64,000 nucleotides of DNA from Onchocerca volvulus. Its lineage: Eukaryota > Nematoda > Chromadorea > Rhabditida > Onchocercidae. This document shows positions 53,910 through 64,000 of the stretch, in pieces. Below the pieces are notes generated by a model, which saw nothing but the letters and a program-made list of their open reading frames with translations, had not been told where the DNA came from and did no database searches. Each line of letters starts with the position of its first letter. Within the stretch, counting starts at the first letter, position 1. The stretch covers positions 23,172,546 to 23,236,545 of the forward strand of contig HG738137.1 of the NCBI GenBank assembly GCA_000499405.2, in the 5' to 3' direction. The position numbers and the translations under genes were made by a program.

Positions 53910-54144
53910 CTGATTGAGCTTTTATGATATTCATATAATAAAAATTCTTGTTATAATTTATTCAATCAATAAAAGTTTCTCAAAATTGACTATTTCAGTG
54001 CACTCAGTTTAAAGTTCTCTATATTGTTATTTTTTTGCAATATGTTACTAACATACTGCCTCATATTTTGTTTCAAAAAGATATTGGAAATATTGATTTT
54101 TGAGGACGAGAAATAGTCTCGTTAGTCCAGAAGAATTCAGATTT

Positions 54145-54214
54145 AGTTCCTAGTGGTACAAATTGTTTTCCGGTAATTCAGTTCCTAGTAGTACAAATTG
54201 TTTTCCGGTAATTC
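54145..54214 (+). repeat. 35-bp tandem duplication in the MetRS-Ku80 spacer
   Basis: Two adjacent copies (54145-54179 and 54180-54214) differ at one position (GTGG against GTAG). Each contains TTTTCCGGTAATTC followed by AG, a plausible splice acceptor, so the duplication multiplies potential acceptor sites just before the Ku80 start. Confidence 0.9.
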
Positions 54215-54232
54215 AGTTCAAATCAAATTTTC

Positions 54233-54234
54233 AG
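54233..54234 (+). promoter_or_regulatory. Probable spliced-leader acceptor of Ku80
   Basis: AAATTTTCAG ends at 54234, four bases before the ATG at 54239. The very short leader is typical of trans-spliced nematode messages. Confidence 0.55.
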
Positions 54235-54238
54235 AACA

Positions 54239-57200
54239 ATGTCGGATGAAGATCGCCCAGCAAAACGGAACAAAAAGATTTCGTCACATGAATGTACTAT
54301 AATTTTGATTGACGTTGGAGCAAATATGAATAGAAAAGAAAGTACAACTACAGACATGCAGTTAGCAAAGAATGTTGTAGAATGGATCATAACAAGAAAG
54401 GTTTGTTCTTTTGAATTTTAATGAGAATGAAATAATGAAGTTGTTAGATTATATTAGCATATCAGTTGCTCTGTTTTATCTTCACGGCTTTTTTGGTTAT
54501 AATGTTAATTATATTTGTGATAACTTCCCACAAGATGAGCTAGCATCTAATGACAGTCTGTATAGTTTGAGGGTTTCTTACTCTGCATTGAGGTACTTTT
54601 TGATTATGCTATGTTTTCATTTTTGCAGTTACTCTTACAAATTTGACATCTGTTAATATTAATAAAAAAGCATAACTCATTTTTGATGAGTCAGATGTGG
54701 TAAATCGGAATCCAGCAAATTTCTATTGAATCGTGATTTTTATCTTTGTTTGTAACTGTTATTTTCAATAAAACAGAAGTGAAAAAAGAAGAAAAATGAT
54801 AGATATGTTTTACACAATAGCTTGATTCATTTTTGTTATTTCTATGCGTGTGTTTTGAAGATATTCACCGAATCAGCTGATGAATTTACGCTGGTGCTTT
54901 TCGGCTCAGATGTGACACAAAATCCAATTACAAATGATGAAAATATATTTTTTTGTGAGGAAGAAATGCAGCGAGCTAAAATTGATTGGTTACGGTTTAT
55001 TGATAAAGAAATCAAGCCGAGTAAATTAACTAATGGGGATTGTAAGTTTGTACATTGTGTTATTGTGAAAATATCGATAGGTTGAATTATCTTAGATTGA
55101 TAATTTCAAGCTTTGCTTATTGTCAGTAACATTTAAAACGTTAGTAGAAGATATTATATAATGTTATTATTCAGAGTTTTTCCTTTGTCATTTTCACCAT
55201 GATGCAGATTATGGATCCTGCAGAAATTTTATGTTTATGCTAGCTTCATTTTTTATTTCCAGTTGTTTCTTCTGTTTTTTGAAAATGAAGTGCTATAAGA
55301 ACTCACTTACCTATTTTTAGTTTTGGCTGCGCTAATTACAGCGCTAGATTATATGCGAAACCACCTCGAAAATTATCCAAAAAATAATATCACTGCACGG
55401 AATATTCTTTTAATAACAAACCTAGTTGGTTCTGATGAAAATCTGGATGAAGAATGCATAAGAGCCGTTATAAATGGCATGAAAGGACTTGAAATCAATT
55501 TCAATGTTATGTAAGATTTCGCATGAAATTTTTGAACTTCAGACAAAATGAAAGAACATGAATTAAAAATTAATTTTACACATTTCTTTCGAGGGAAAAT
55601 TTTCGAATTGATTCCAGAGGTCCATCAGTTGGGAAGCTAATCGAAGCGAAGGAAGAAATCATTTTAAGTGAAGAGTCAGTTATAACAAAGGGAAAAAAAC
55701 TGCCTCATGCGATGAGATCGTTCAAATTAGAACCAGCCGAACGTATGCTGACAGAGATCTTGAAGCAAACTGATGGTGTTATTTATTCTTTTGCGTTAGT
55801 TTCAATCTCTGTTAATAATAACGAAAATTGATGTTATAAGTTTGACGAAAACTACTTCGTACATGTTTGCACTTTACTTTTTTGCATGATAAATTATTAT
55901 AATTGATTTAGTGAAGCTTTGCCAGTGTTGCAACGTTTTGTGCCTCGTAAAGTGAGCTTGCGTGGTCAAAAATTCTATTTGGAACTGGGAACTGATTTGA
56001 AATTACCTTTACAAATGTACAAAAAGATTCAGTTAACTGATTTCAAACTTGGTGGAGAAAAATGTGCATCAACAAGCGGTGTCCAGGTAATTTTTATTCC
56101 GTTATTAAAATTTAAACTTTTTATAGTATGCAAGTAAATGCTATTATTTGTTTTTACAGCTGAAACGCAAAACAGTGTATGAGAAAGATGTAAGAGATGA
56201 GGAAGTTCAAGATGGTATAGCAGTAATGGATGCTGATCGCAATAATAACCTATCTCAAAGATGTGGTCCTAAAATGTTTGAAAAGGCAACTGTGAAAGGT
56301 TAATAATCTGCTAGTATAGTTTTTGTACACAAGAAAATCTCTCGTGTTTTTGAAAAATCTATGTCTAATCGATATTCCTGTATTTTTGAGAATTTTTCCT
56401 TCTCTAAAAGTAATTGACAATTTTCGGATATTTCTTGCTTGATGCAAGTCACTACACGAGCAGTTAATTTTTTTTATAATCAGAACATCTGCATGATTCA
56501 GTGGTAGCATAGTGGCCGAAACTGAGATAATTGGACTTATTTTTTCTCACAACAAAATTTTTTACGAGAAGTCTTATACAATTATTGAAATATTTTCTGG
56601 TTGTAGGATATAAATTCGGAACAACAATTGTTCCTTATAATGAGGAAGATCAAAAAGAATATGGATGGAAACAAGAAAGTCGTTGCTTGAAGCTAATACA
56701 ATTTACAAAACGATCTCAGGTAAATGAAGTGGCAATTTTCATGATTATTAGTTCAAGTTTTTTCTAAAATGTATTTATCTTAGAATAATCTTATTCTAGT
56801 TTATTTTGAAATCACTTCATTTTATTGCTGGAATTATCAACAGCTTGTTCAATTCGGCGTTCTTCTTCATTTGAAGTTTTTGGTCACACATATTAACATG
56901 TCTTTATAATCTAAAGTTTATCTACCTCTTCCAAACTATGAGTTTTGTAACGAAAGTTTTCGTGATATATTTACAATGAAATATAAAAATGAAAAGAATT
57001 ATATTTCTGTTCATTTCTTAATTCAATTAATGTTCGATTAACTTAATTTCGGGTTTAGATAATGGAGCATTATTTGATGGATGGTGGCACCTGCTACTTT
57101 ATCCCACCAGCTCTTGATAAGGTAGTATTTGTGTTTGAGCATTATATAATGGATTTTTTTTTTTCCAAATTGTAAATTTAAGTCAACATTTTAGAATGTA

Positions 57201-59103
57201 TGCATTGCCATATCGGCGCTTGTGAATGCTATGATCATTGAAGATAGTGTTGCTTTAACTCGATATGTTTATAATGCTGCATCACAGCCCCGAATAATGG
57301 GGCTATTTCCACGAAAAAGTAAGAAAGGAGTCGATGTATGTTTTAAAAAAGGCTAAACATTTATTTTTCTTATGTCAGTAATTAATAACAGTATTAGATC
57401 ATTTCTTACGTATTTTACTTGATCCGAACTATTGTTCTGTTTGTGCCAAATAGCTGAACTCATCCTTTTTTTTTACTTCTCGGCATATCTTATTCGAGAT
57501 TTTATTGATCAACTTCGATTCTTAGATGTTTGTGGGTATTCATTTACCATTTTATGAAGATTTTCGTGGACTTGATTTTCCATCGCTGGTTGGTTCTGCG
57601 AGTGAACCAAAACGTATGTTGCATTTTTCTTCTCACGGCTTATTTTTTTGTTAACATAATGTTTCATTAATGTTCATGAGAAAAGACGATATTGTACTCC
57701 TATTAATAAAGAATAGTCCGTCAGATTATTGTGTGAAGAATTTTCAAATTTCAAAAGTTTTTCTTGCATTAGTTTTACTAGAAGAAGAATATTTCAGGAG
57801 TGAAACAATGAATGTTTCGTAATTAAGATGAACAGTGTAGTTTCCAAAGTTTATTTGAATAAATTATGGTTTTACAATGAAATACAAGACAATATGAAAA
57901 TAAAGATTTTAAAATTTGCATCCAGTCTGTTTCACATGTAATTATTTTGACAGAAAAATCTCAATTTCACAATAATATGTTAAAATATGTTTTACTTGCA
58001 AACATAAAGTTTATGAATGTATTTGCTTTTCAGATGATCATCTTAACGCGATGCATGCATTTGTTAAAGCGATGGACCTCACAAAGGCTCATTTGTACGT
58101 TTGATTTTGCCGTAACGCAGATTTTTTTCGGAATTCAAGTAAAAAATCATTCAAAAATTACGGCTAAGACACAAAGTGAAAATTTTGAAAAACTCAAAGT
58201 ATATAAGGAATTAAGGTATATTAAAAATTCTAAAGTGAAATATAAAAAAAATTCTGTATCAGAAACTCTGATCAAATTCATTGGTCGATTTAATTAGTAA
58301 ATTTAGTAATTCGGAAAGAGGACAGTTTGAGGAATCTTTACGTCCACGTGATGTGCCCAATCCAAAGCTGCAAAATGTTTGTAAAGCCATGAAGTATCGT
58401 GCACTACATCCAAATACTCCATTGCCTGCATTCGAGGATAACTTATTGGGTGATTTGCTCGAGCCGAATGCTTTATTGCTAAATCGTGCAAGGTTGATAT
58501 TGGATTTTTCTATGTTAGTGATCCCTGCAACTCTAAAGCAGATAGTTTGCATATGTAGTGGAGAGGGAGAGTCTGAATATACAAGGATAATGATATAATA
58601 TTGGGATATCATACATTTTACTATGATGATTTAATAATAAATCAACAACTGAGATAAATATTTCATAGAAATATCAATTGCGTACTATTACCAGTATTTG
58701 TTATTGACTATAAGATGTATTTGAAGTGAATCATTGGATTATTTGAAAACTAACATTCGAATGTTAGAGTCACCAAGCAAGAAGCAGCCTACGAAAGAAG
58801 TGAAGGAAGAAATATTACCGACGTTAGTGTTTATTGTTATAAATAGTGCGCTATCCTTATTCTTCAATTAATAACAAATTAATTACTATTCTTGATGCTT
58901 AGCAGCAAGCATAAAATAAGATTGAATAAATCGATTTTAGTTAAAATTAATCTCTCAGCGATTCTTCATTATTTCAAACTTTACTTTTATTAAGTTCTTT
59001 TAAGTATTTGTTAGAGTTACTGAATTTTTGCAGGTTGAGTGCAGATAACAGTATGCTACCAGAAGGTGGGAAGTTTATAAAAATCGATGAAGTGAATATA
59101 TGA
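54239..59103 (+). CDS. cku-80: Ku80 (XRCC5) DNA end-binding protein of non-homologous end joining
   Basis: Nuclear partner of Ku70; the heterodimer threads onto DNA ends for NHEJ and telomere care. Exons: 54239-54400, 54861-55041, 55321-55510, 55618-55794, 55912-56086, 56160-56298, 56607-56719, 57059-57121, 57195-57335, 57526-57613, 58034-58094, 58298-58485, 58768-58822, 59034-59103; about 600 aa. Residues about 17-235 form the von Willebrand A domain (TIILIDVGANM, FTLVLFGSD, ILLITNLVG). The beta-barrel follows (YKFGTTIVPYNEED, CYFIPALDK-like, IAISALVNAMI), then the C-terminal arm with DVPNPKLQNV and RALHPNTPLP. It ends in a Lys/Glu-rich tail with KIDEVNI. The helical C-terminal domain and the DNA-PKcs-binding tail of vertebrate Ku80 are absent. 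The donor at 58485 is uncertain: GTGCAA gives the right phase; GT at 58490 gives another, shorter tail. Confidence 0.9.
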
Positions 59104-60113
59104 TATATGATAATGAAATTTATCCTGGCATGAATTATCTGATTTTATGGTCTGTTTTATATCTATCTTCCAGATTACCTCGAATTACAGCATTTCATAT
59201 TTATTCAAAAATTAACTGTAAATATATGTAATTCTTCCTTCCTCATAAGAATGCTAGCTCAAATCTCGGATTGCATTTGTTTTTCGATATTTAATATCTA
59301 GAAATTTCCTCTTTTTTCCGATAAGTAAATCCAGAAAAGAGAAATTCTGAAGAAAATGTTTATAACTTTCATGTTTCTATGTCAAAACTGTATAAATTGT
59401 AAGAAAAGTTAGCCATCCGATTCTGTTGTCATTAAAAATTTTGACAGTTAATTAAAATGTTAATGTTGATGAAATTTGTCAGTTATCTTGTGGATGTTTT
59501 ATTAGATATATTTTGCTTCATATGAATTCGTCACCTCATTCTTCCTTTAATTTCTCATTTTGCTGGTACTTTTTTTATTTTTTTAACTTCATTTTCATTA
59601 GTTACATCTTAATATAAAATTGAATTGAGAATTAGAATCTTTTACAGAATTTTTTTCATCAAGTAAAATAAAAGCTGGTTCCATAAATATTTCAAATAAT
59701 AGATTCGTTTATATTAAAGGTCATTCTAGTATGGTTTCTTGCCATGACTTTCTGTATATTGCTATTGATTATTTTGCATCAAAATTATTTGGCAAGTTTT
59801 AAATCCGAATTTAAATACTTATCATATATGAACATTTCCTTATTTGCATAGAAATTACTAGATTTTAGTAGTTCTTAGATTTTCATATAGAATGAGGAAT
59901 GATAAATTCTTGGTCTTTTCACCATGTTTACGATTATCCTATCATGTTGATTATTCAATTTCAGTAATTTCAGTGCTTATGATTTGATTCTATAAGTTGG
60001 ATTTAATAGGGTATTAACAGAGCGTTAATAGAATTGAAAGTTACCACCCTTTTTAGAATTATGTAGCTTTAAATTGCAGATTAACATCAGTGAGGCTATT
60101 TTGCCGTAATATC

Positions 60114-60115
60114 AG
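60114..60115 (+). promoter_or_regulatory. Probable spliced-leader acceptor of the PP2A regulatory gene
   Basis: GCCGTAATATCAG ends at 60115, five bases before ATG 60121. No upstream donor in frame was seen, so it is read as a trans-splice site. Confidence 0.45.
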
Positions 60116-60120
60116 CCAAC

Positions 60121-62958
60121 ATGATGAGTTTGGTTGGACGATTAGACTTGCAGCCAAAAGAAATCAAATATCTGAAATCATCGGAAGAGGTTACTGATTT
60201 GTTTTCGCAATTCAATTATTGTTTTTGCAATATGCAGACGGTTTTCATCAAGAAGTAAGAGATTATTTGAAATATGATTTTTTGAGTGTTCCATATAATT
60301 TCAGGGTAAATTACTGACACGTGGAACTAAAGAACATATTAATTCACCTAATAAACAAAATTTGCGATTGAAATTGCGTTTAGAAGCTCGTCGTCGCATG
60401 TGGAAACATAAACTGGAATCATTGCCAAGCGATGAAGACATTGAAGTATGTTTATTTCGATTTCTCAGTAAAAATTATTTTTCATTAGCTTTTTTAATCA
60501 TTGACTTCATTATCCGTTATTGAAAACTCTTTAATTTTTTCATTCACTTTTATACAGAATACTTGCTTAATTCGTTATTATTGTACTGAATTTTCTTCCA
60601 AATTAAGAAATCTGTTTTCAGTTGTTTTGCATAAATCTACGAAACAATGCAGTTTACTCAAGAAGTGTAGGTGACAGACTTGTTGATTATTACAAATATA
60701 AAGTTAGTGATTTTAAATCTTTTTCAATTTTCTCTTTATTGCAGGGTTCATATTGAGAACTTTTAGCAAGACTGGCTTACCATTTTATAGTCATATACAA
60801 TATGCGACTGAAATAATATGCTATATGTTTCTTAAAATAATTTTTGACTATATTTTTTTCAGCAGGTAACAGATCTCGCTCCGAAAGCTTTGCAAGATTT
60901 CCTCTCTACTCAAGTTTTTATGGATTTGCTTCAAATTAGCAATACCAAAGACGAAGGACATGTAGCTGTTGATTCTATTATCGACTATTTGTTAACTAAA
61001 AAAGACAAATTAAGCAAACTGATCCATTTACACTATTACGATTCCTCAGGCAAAGGCTATTTGTCGATGGAGGTGATTTTCTTTTCTTATTGGTTATAAT
61101 AAATATATTTTAAAATGCATTTTCTTGCAGATACAACATTGATCTTTGTATTTATTTGAAAGATTTTTTAAAATTATTTCTGCAGGATTTGCAAGACTTC
61201 GTAAGAGAAGAAGTGCTACCTCACATATCCTCTCTTGCAAATTTAAATGTAAGTCATATTATTGTCAGGAATTCTGTTCAAAAAAGAATATCAGATTTGA
61301 CTTCTGGAATCTAAATATCTCCTTAAATATTTTTTTTTTTTTGAAATGGCTATTCACAGTAGAAAGTGCAACTGGTAAAAAGTGCCTCTAGAATAATTCC
61401 ATATTTTTAACTTTTGATTAAGCTATTTTTCTTGATTGCTCAATATTCGTTTAATTTGGACGTTAGTCTAGAAATATATTTTTTTTCATCTTTTCTTCAG
61501 GAAGAAGAACCGATGCTACAGGACTATTATCTTTGTATGGCTACACGAAAAATTTTTTTTTTGCTCGATACAATGCAACAAAAAAAAATTCGCATTATTG
61601 ATATTGTAGCTAGTCGATTACTGGAAGAGTTTGAAATTCTAAATGAGTCATCAAATGGTAGTACTGGTGATGATGATGAATCTGCAAGAATTGAACACGG
61701 AACATCTCAAACTACTGATACATTGAACTGGTTTGTTAATTTGTATATATCACATCATCATCAGTTTATGACTTATATATACGAGTAACTATTTCAATAT
61801 TATTATATTATAGCATATTATTATTATGGGTTTTGCAGTCGGCTAATCCAGCATTGTTATGTTTTCAAAAAAAACAAAAAAAAAAAAACAAAAGATACTT
61901 GAGCCAATTTGACTCATCTACATTACCAAATTCCGACAAAAGTGTAATGTCAAGAATATAAATGAACTTTTTATGTTATATCTGTTTTCTCAGTTTTCTT
62001 AAAATTGCAGGTTTTCGAAACGAAACTGTTTGAGAATAAAAGATTTGTACGAACAACTTGATACGGATGGCAATGGATTATTGAGCTTTTCAGAAATGAC
62101 TGATTTCCGGCGTGTCACGAACTCTTTCATGCAGAGGTTTTTCAACTTTATTTTTCATATTTTTCTCATCTAAAACTATACTCAAGACTTCATTTCTGGA
62201 TACTATCTCTTGGAATTTAACTTCAATTTTCTAATCTTTTCGAAATGGACTTCCTGTAATTTTTCAGAGTTTTCGAAGTTCAACAAACTTATGATAATGA
62301 TGAACTTGATTTGAGAGGATTTTGTGACCTTCTATTTGCAATGGAGCATAAGTCGGTAATTTATATTTAAAATTTCCAGTCGACAGTTTTTGATATTTTC
62401 TATATGCATTTTTCATGATTAGAAAAGGCAAATGTGCTGCGGTTTTTCTTGATTTACTTTAATGTGGTTTGTTTTCATATTCGATTTGTTTGTTTAATTT
62501 TTCTTTTGAAATGAAGAATTTAGGATCCTTCCGCATTGAGTTATTACTTTCGAGTGTTAGACGTTAATGGTGATAACTTATTAACTGCTTCGGATATGAA
62601 TTTTTTCTATCGTGATCTTGCCAGAATGCTAGAAGATTGTTTCTCGGATGATAGTTCTCAAAAGGCGCCTTCATTCGAGGATGTCAAGAATGAAATATTC
62701 GATATGTGCCATTCAAAAAATCCTGAGGGGTACGTGTAAAGAAGTATTCTCGTTTTGATATAATCAGTAATTTAGCAAAATTTGATTTGTTCAAACTTAT
62801 TTGCTTGAAGTGAAATTCTGATATATTTTCTCAATTTCAGGATAACATTAAAAGAGCTGATTTCATCAGGCAAAGGTGGGACAGTGGTGGGTATGTTAAC
62901 CGATCTTGATGCTTTTCTTGAATATGAAAATCGTGAAGATGTTATCTATCAAGAATAA
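60121..62958 (+). CDS. rsa-1: PP2A regulatory subunit B'' gamma (PPP2R3C/RSA-1-like), EF-hand protein
   Basis: Targets or modulates protein phosphatase 2A; C. elegans RSA-1 recruits PP2A to centrosomes for spindle assembly. Exons: 60121-60189, 60305-60445, 60622-60702, 60866-61072, 61186-61248, 61501-61730, 62011-62136, 62268-62355, 62524-62729, 62841-62958; 442 aa, close to the human PPP2R3C length. Matching blocks include YLCMATRKIFFLLD, the NWFS junction, DVKNEIFDM and LTDLDAFLEYENRE at the C terminus. EF-hand loop 281-292 (DTDGNGLLSFSE) has all calcium-binding positions; loop 348-359 (DVNGDNLLTASD) ends in Asp instead of Glu; 156-167 (DSSGKGYLSMED) is a degenerate third. An extra Asp/Ser-rich insert follows ILNESSNGS. 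Exon 4 could begin three bases earlier (60863). Last gene of the co-directional block. Confidence 0.9.
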
Positions 62959-64000
62959 GTGTATTCTGCATATTTTCTGTTTAGCTAAAAATTTTCATGT
63001 ACTTTTTTATTGAAAATGAAAATAATGTTTGGACTAAAACATGAAATGTGAATTGTTATCTCGAAGATCGATATAAAATATGGTTTGATAATGGAAATGT
63101 CCTTTTTATGCGTTAATTATGGGTCATCTATGATAGCAGTTTCTTTTAATGATTCTTTATTGTTATTACGGAATTCAGATATTTATAAAGATGAAAAGTC
63201 TTCCTGATATATAACTTTCCTTGCTTTCGTAGCAAATCTGTTTAGTATATCCATTATACGAAAGTTTATATTAAGAAAACTTGTATTTTTGCAGTGAATG
63301 TATTTTTGAGAAATTCTTATAAATTTGATTGCCTGTTCCATAAAATTTTTTAATGTTTTATGGGACAACTATACACAGTCATCTTGAACAAATTGACAAC
63401 GCTATCTTTCATGTTCTTTTCATCTTAATTCATTACTTCTTTTGTTTCCGTTTGGTATACCATCTTAAATATCTCAGTTGGTTGCAAGTTTCATACCGAG
63501 CAACTTTGTTTTGGTTACATTTTTCATATTATTATGATTAAGTTTATTGTTACATCCATGAAGTCATGCTACGGCATAGCTATAATTAAAACTGAATCGA
63601 TTTGATATATGCTCATTATCAGTTAAATATCTCTCCACGTTATTAAAATGTTATTAAAAACATTATTAAAACATTATTAAAATAGTAATACATTGGTTGT
63701 ATTTGTGCATGTAATTTTCCTTCATTTCGTTCTAATGTATTTACATTAATGTAAAATAAAGATTTCATTACTGTGTTGTTTTTTATTTTTTGTGATCTTG
63801 TCAGCTTTCGCATGCAAATTTATTTTACATAAAATGTTTCTTCAATATCCGCTGTTCGGGTTTTTATTTAAAAAATAGAAGTTTTAAAGCCGATTACGCA
63901 TTATTAGTTTGGTTTATAAATTATGATTCTTTACATCTGTTTTTTATTTTGAATTATGATTTATTACAAAGTTTATTGCTCTGCTTATTGGCTGTGATTT
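62959..64000. other. 3' flank, no gene seen
   Basis: AT-rich sequence downstream of the PP2A regulatory gene. AATAAA-like sites occur (for example near 63756) but the true polyadenylation site cannot be chosen. A short run of repeated ATTATTAAAA words lies at about 63640-63685. No exon-like frame up to the window edge. Confidence 0.55.

Noticed and set aside
56491..56515. tRNA-Gly-like A box (GATTCAGTGGTAGCAT)
   Set aside because: No matching B box or acceptor-stem complement follows within 80 bases, and it lies in a Ku80 intron.
58259..58612. 117-codon minus ORF opposite the Ku80 end
   Set aside because: Shadow of Ku80 exon 12; the sense frame carries the conserved Ku block.

Overview
This is a strongly AT-rich eukaryotic nuclear window with intron-rich genes. 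Introns run from about 50 bases to over 2 kb, with GT-AG borders and short pyrimidine plus AG acceptors. It is almost certainly from a nematode. It carries a Warthog-type hedgehog-related gene, a family known only from nematodes, and several start codons sit 2 to 30 bases after an unpaired splice acceptor, as expected for spliced-leader trans-splicing. AT content, intron size and gene density suggest a spirurid or filarial parasite rather than Caenorhabditis, but the species cannot be fixed from sequence alone. No tRNA, rRNA, CRISPR array or intact transposon was seen.

Layout from left to right. 1-2.86 kb holds no gene. 2.86-11.36 kb (+) is a ZIC-family zinc-finger transcription factor, eight exons and about 453 aa. 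11.4-18.6 kb is gene-free but has several local repeats. 18.59-22.08 kb (-) is a Ulp1-like cysteine protease with the His/Asp/Gln/Cys set at canonical spacing; its last intron contains a near-perfect 26-bp hairpin readable on the + strand. 22.5-23.2 kb (-) is a tentative small gene. 23.5-25.9 kb (+) is the hedgehog-related gene, with a Gln/Pro-rich 183-codon ORF (25.93-26.48 kb) joined to it by an out-of-frame stop/start overlap. 28.4-31.1 kb (-) is an extended short-chain reductase of the dihydroflavonol-reductase/3-beta-HSD type. 34.98-44.87 kb (-) is a large chromatin protein orthologous to RSF1, about 29 exons and up to 1287 aa. 45.3-47.3 kb is a divergent intergenic region with a 28-bp minisatellite.

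47.3-63.0 kb (+) is a tight co-directional block: a SAM-dependent methyltransferase, mitochondrial methionyl-tRNA synthetase (545 aa), Ku80 (600 aa) and a PPP2R3C/RSA-1-type PP2A regulatory subunit (442 aa). They are separated by roughly 0.3 to 1 kb, and each has an acceptor-like site just before its ATG.

The genes do not form one pathway. They cover development (ZIC, hedgehog-related), chromatin and DNA repair (RSF1, Ku80), ubiquitin-like deconjugation (Ulp1-like), mitochondrial translation (MetRS) and centrosome or phosphatase control (PPP2R3C). I saw no convincing undescribed multi-gene system. The strongest unexplained signals are the intronic hairpin at 18.94 kb, the duplicated and decayed exon in ZIC intron 1, and the frame conflict at the end of the hedgehog-related gene. 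Exon borders were deduced by eye from reading frame, phase and splice consensus; no alignment was run.
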